DNA of 64,000 nucleotides, taken from UBA7398 sp964567545 (GTDB taxonomy: Bacteria; Actinomycetota; Actinomycetes; Nanopelagicales; Nanopelagicaceae). The DNA is taken from positions 1 through 64,000 of the forward strand of contig CAZMNB010000001.1 of the NCBI GenBank assembly GCA_964567545.1, read 5' to 3'. Below, one piece after another: positions 61,208-64,000 of this stretch. Position 1 is the stretch's first letter; each line of letters opens with the position of its first letter. The translations under genes and the position numbers were made by a program. Below the pieces are notes generated by a model. The model saw only the letters and a list, made by a program, of their open reading frames with translations. It was not told the origin of the DNA and did no database searches.

Positions 61208-62138
61208 TTACACTCCTATGAGCAAAGCCGACTGCATCCTTAAACGAGCTAAATCCGCGTTCAATCAGTAAATTTGCTAACTCCGTTTTAACTTTAATAA
61301 CTGCGCTGGGATTACCGAACGTTGCTGTTCCAATCGAAATCCCGCTTGCTCCCGCCAGCACAAGCTCTAACGCATCTCGACCATTTGTAACTCCACCCAT
61401 GCCTAGAATTGGAATTCTAGGTAAAGCTTGATGCACTTGATAGATCGCGCGAACCGCGACCGGACGAATCGCTGGACCAGACAAGCCTCCGGTTTTTCCA
61501 CCTAATTTTGGTCGCATAGTTTCAGTATCAATTACCATTCCTAGTAATGTATTAATTAGGGCTAGACCGTCGGCTCCCGCTGAAATCACTTCATTAGCAA
61601 TTGCAACAATATCGGTAACATCCGGCGATAGTTTTACAATAATAGGAAGCTCTCCACCTAGAACTCTACGCACCGCTTCGACCACTGCGCGAGATGCGAT
61701 CGGATCGCAAGCAAAAACTTGGCCGCGATTTTCCACATTCGGACACGAGATATTTACTTCCAATGCAGAGAGAGATGGAACACCACGTAGTCGGCGCGCT
61801 AATGAGCCATAATCATCAACACTCTCACCTGCAATCGAAACAATTACCCGAGCGCCTGCTTTTTGTAAAAACGGGATATCTTCTGCAAGAAATTGATCAA
61901 TTCCCGGCCCCTGTAATCCAATTGAATTGAGCATCCCAGATGGGGTTTCCGCCATTCTTGGAGTTGGACGTCCAGATCGTGCTTTAACCATAATTGATTT
62001 AGTTACTACCGCTCCGATTTCACTTAATGGAAAGAATTGAGCAAGTTCTTTTCCAGAGCCAGCACAACCGCTAGCAGTAAAAATGGGGTTTGGGAAAAAA
62101 GCGCTTTGAAAATAGGTTCCGTAATCGAAATTAGACAT
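61200..62138 (-). CDS. pyrD: Dihydroorotate dehydrogenase, class 1B catalytic subunit
   Basis: A 312-residue flavoprotein of class 1B. FMN and substrate motifs: NPIFTASGCAGSGKELAQFF, NSIGLQGPGIDQFL, EVNISCPNVENRGQ near residue 128 with the catalytic Cys region, IIVKLSPDVTDI near 165, and GMGGVTNGRDALELVLAGAS. The ATG at 62138 overlaps the pyrK end by eight bases. Class 1B enzymes pass electrons to NAD+ via PyrK, encoded upstream. Confidence 0.93.
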   Translation of the reverse strand: MSNFDYGTYFQSAFFPNPIFTASGCAGSGKELAQFFPLSEIGAVVTKSIMVKARSGRPTPRMAETPSGMLNSIGLQGPGIDQFLAEDIPFLQKAGARVIVSIAGESVDDYGSLARRLRGVPSLSALEVNISCPNVENRGQVFACDPIASRAVVEAVRRVLGGELPIIVKLSPDVTDIVAIANEVISAGADGLALINTLLGMVIDTETMRPKLGGKTGGLSGPAIRPVAVRAIYQVHQALPRIPILGMGGVTNGRDALELVLAGASGISIGTATFGNPSAVIKVKTELANLLIERGFSSFKDAVGFAHRSVNG

Positions 62139-62991
62139 TGGGTGCACCAATTGTTCCTTCAGGAATTTTCCCGTCCGAATTCCAAATTACAGCAGCGCCA
62201 TCCATTACTGGACCATCGATACAACTTCGCGACATTCGAATCGCACCAGTTGAATCCCGTAAGGGCACCACGCAAGTCATGCAAACTCCAATGCCACAAG
62301 CCATAGATTCCTCGACCGCACATTGGTGCATTACTCCCGATCTGTTTGCGACATCTTGTATTGCTGCCAACATAGCCATCGGCCCACAGGAATAGATAAT
62401 TTCCACATTGTATTTTTCAATCAATCCAGGCAGAACCGAAACTACCCGGCCTTTCGTGCCAGCGCTGCCATCGTCAGTAGTTACCGTCATTGAATTGACA
62501 GCACGTTTTCCTTCTAGTGGCGCATAGATCTTTCCGGCAGATGAAGCGCCAAGCACCATATCAACGCGTGAGCCGCCATCTTTTAATAATTCGGCCAATC
62601 CGAAGAGCGGTGCTGATCCATAACCACCACCTACTAGGAGCGCATTAACCGGTTCGGTGGGAATTCCAAAATTAGTACCGAGCGGACCCACCATGTCGAC
62701 TGTGGCGTGCATCGGTAATGCGGTTAACCATCTACTTCCTTGACCATGTGGCGCTACTACAAGTTCCAACGTGCCACCGTAATTGCCACGATCGTGGGTC
62801 CGATAAATTGCAAATGCTCTACGCAACACCATCGCACTTGCTGGTCCACCTACGCTAATTGCTACAAAATTTCCGGGCAGCGCATGAAGCGCCATATCCC
62901 CTACTGCAAAAATCATGTGATGATATGCGCCAACTTTCTTATTGCTTACTATCTCTACCGTGCGCTGCTGAGCGCGGCGATTGATTTTCAT
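62131..62991 (-). CDS. pyrK: Dihydroorotate dehydrogenase electron-transfer subunit
   Basis: A 286-residue iron-sulfur flavoprotein. FAD domain with RRAFAIYRTHD-type motif, NAD domain with VGGGYGSAPLFGLAELL, and the [2Fe-2S] cysteines in MACGIGVCMTC plus SRSCIDG near residue 230-255. ATG at 62991 overlaps the carB stop as ATGA, preferred over a TTG three codons earlier. With PyrD it forms the heterotetrameric class 1B enzyme. Confidence 0.92.
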   Translation of the reverse strand: MKINRRAQQRTVEIVSNKKVGAYHHMIFAVGDMALHALPGNFVAISVGGPASAMVLRRAFAIYRTHDRGNYGGTLELVVAPHGQGSRWLTALPMHATVDMVGPLGTNFGIPTEPVNALLVGGGYGSAPLFGLAELLKDGGSRVDMVLGASSAGKIYAPLEGKRAVNSMTVTTDDGSAGTKGRVVSVLPGLIEKYNVEIIYSCGPMAMLAAIQDVANRSGVMHQCAVEESMACGIGVCMTCVVPLRDSTGAIRMSRSCIDGPVMDGAAVIWNSDGKIPEGTIGAPNV

Positions 62992-64000
62992 GAAAGCCAA
63001 CTTTGTAGCGAACGGACTGCTAGTTGATCGTTGCGGAGCGATTGAATTCCAGCCACCGCTGCCCTAAATCCGGGAATCGTGGTTATGCAAGGAAGTGATC
63101 TCTGGATTGCCGCAGTTCTAATTAGCCAGCCATCTTGTCGGGTACCCCGTCCCAGCGGTGTATTGATAACCAAATCAACCTGGCCTGCAGCAATAATTTC
63201 TACCGCTGATTGGACAACGTTGCCTGCATTTGGTTCGGAATGTTTGCGAACCAATGTGGAGCTAACGCCATTAGCTGCTAAATATGAATGAGTTCCAGAG
63301 GTTGCATAAATCGTAAATCCCATTCTAAAAAGCTCGGTAGCTGCAGCGAGTGCGGCGCTCTTATCTCGCTCAGAAAGTGATAAGAAGACTGAACCACGCT
63401 GCGGCAATGGTCCGAAAGATGCGATCTGACTCTTGGCATAAGCCGTTCCAAAATTATCTGCAATGCCCATAACTTCGCCAGTAGAACGCATCTCTGGACC
63501 AAGTACAGAATCAACGCCTTTTCCATCTGTTCTACGAAATCTATTCCAAGGAAGCACTGCTTCCTTTACTGATATTCCATGTGCGATTCCGACATCGGAG
63601 TTCGGAACCATCTTGCGTTCACGCAACTCCGACAATTTTGCTCCAACGCAAATTTGGGCCGCAGCCTTAGCCAACTGCACTCCAGTAGCTTTTGAAACAT
63701 AAGGTACCGTGCGTGAAGCCCTTGGATTAGCTTCCAAAACATATAGCTGATTATCGGCAATTGCATATTGAATGTTTATTAAACCGACCACGCCAACACC
63801 ACGCGCTATCTTTTCAGTTGCTTCTCTAATCTCCGTCAATTGATCTGCAGTAAGTGACATGCTGGGCAGTACACAAGCAGAATCTCCGGAATGAATTCCA
63901 GCCTCCTCGATATGCTCCATAACCCCAGCTAGATAGAGCGAACCACCATCGAAAAGTGCATCAACATCTATTTCAATTGCGTCATCTAGAAATCTATCAA
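62988..64000 (-). CDS. carB: Carbamoyl-phosphate synthase large subunit, C-terminal part
   Basis: The last 336 residues of CarB; the frame is open to the end of the window, so the N-terminal two thirds lie outside. Visible: EAGIHSGDSACVLP (ATP-grasp 2), NIQYAIADNQLYVLEANPRASRT near the substrate Mg site, and the C-terminal MGS-like regulatory domain (FLSLSERDKSAALAAATEL, GTHSYLAANG). It makes carbamoyl phosphate for pyrimidines and arginine and heads the pyr part of the operon-like series. Confidence 0.96.
   Translation of the reverse strand, partial: DRFLDDAIEIDVDALFDGGSLYLAGVMEHIEEAGIHSGDSACVLPSMSLTADQLTEIREATEKIARGVGVVGLINIQYAIADNQLYVLEANPRASRTVPYVSKATGVQLAKAAAQICVGAKLSELRERKMVPNSDVGIAHGISVKEAVLPWNRFRRTDGKGVDSVLGPEMRSTGEVMGIADNFGTAYAKSQIASFGPLPQRGSVFLSLSERDKSAALAAATELFRMGFTIYATSGTHSYLAANGVSSTLVRKHSEPNAGNVVQSAVEIIAAGQVDLVINTPLGRGTRQDGWLIRTAAIQRSLPCITTIPGFRAAVAGIQSLRNDQLAVRSLQSWLS

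Noticed and set aside
1..64000. Mobile elements, prophage, toxin-antitoxin or CRISPR islands
   Set aside because: No transposase, phage gene, direct-repeat array or composition shift was seen; the single tyrosine recombinase is XerD.

Overview
The window is a gene-dense stretch of chromosome (apparently two scaffold joins, each written as exactly 100 N) from a low-GC, streamlined member of the Actinomycetota. The evidence is gene content and order: GarA (FHA), FtsR, mIHF, PafB/PafC, MshC (mycothiol), HelY, Lnt next to Ppm1, a CMK-Der fusion and PAC2 all sit in their usual actinobacterial neighbourhoods. Spacers are tiny, ATGA and 8-bp gene overlaps are common, and the DNA is AT-rich by eye. 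Freshwater acI-type lineages (Nanopelagicales) would fit, but that is inference. I see no insertion sequence, prophage, CRISPR array or obvious foreign island.

Layout. 1-21 kb runs almost entirely on the + strand: a TPR gene, two small genes, tlyA-nadK-recN, pyrG-xerD, an inverted parA/RHH pair, scpA-scpB-rluB, aroH-tyrA-cmk/der, a CDP-alcohol phosphatidyltransferase, then gcvH-garA-ftsR-DUF151-merR-gcvP. 21-64 kb runs mainly on the - strand: pafB-pafC-tatA-tatC-dagK-helY-exonuclease-lnt-ppm1; trmI; metH-HAD; mshC and its partners; uppP-DUF554; ribM with an FMN riboswitch; hisE-hisG; and a long operon-like series carB-pyrK-pyrD-pyrF-mihF-gmk-rpoZ-coaBC-metK-priA-def-fmt-rsmB-rpe. Short + strand islands interrupt it (FKBP lipoprotein, PAC2, aldo/keto reductase, tRNA-Leu-apt-tdk, YczE-type protein with NCS2 permease, serB).

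The most important site is the strand switch. At 20983-21010, where gcvP and ppm1 converge, there is a 28-bp sequence that matches the actinobacterial dif pattern (XerC arm, 6-bp centre, XerD arm). With xerD 14 kb away and genes on both sides pointing toward it, the window very probably spans the replication terminus. The XerC arm also encodes the last residues and stop codon of ppm1.

Other signals: (i) many transcription units start with TAnnnT followed by about 6 bases and then the start codon, the actinobacterial leaderless-promoter arrangement, which helped set several starts (scpA, metH, serB, aldo/keto reductase); (ii) the NCS2 purine-permease leader contains four alternating C/G blocks that can pair in two exclusive ways, one hiding the Shine-Dalgarno, a candidate undescribed riboswitch; (iii) hairpins also cover the gcvP Shine-Dalgarno and precede apt; (iv) the Pup-proteasome genes usually found next to pafBC are missing from that place; (v) gap 1 is artificial (the contigs overlap by 13 bp and metH reads through in frame), while gap 2 must hide several hundred bases, probably a DUF3090 gene.
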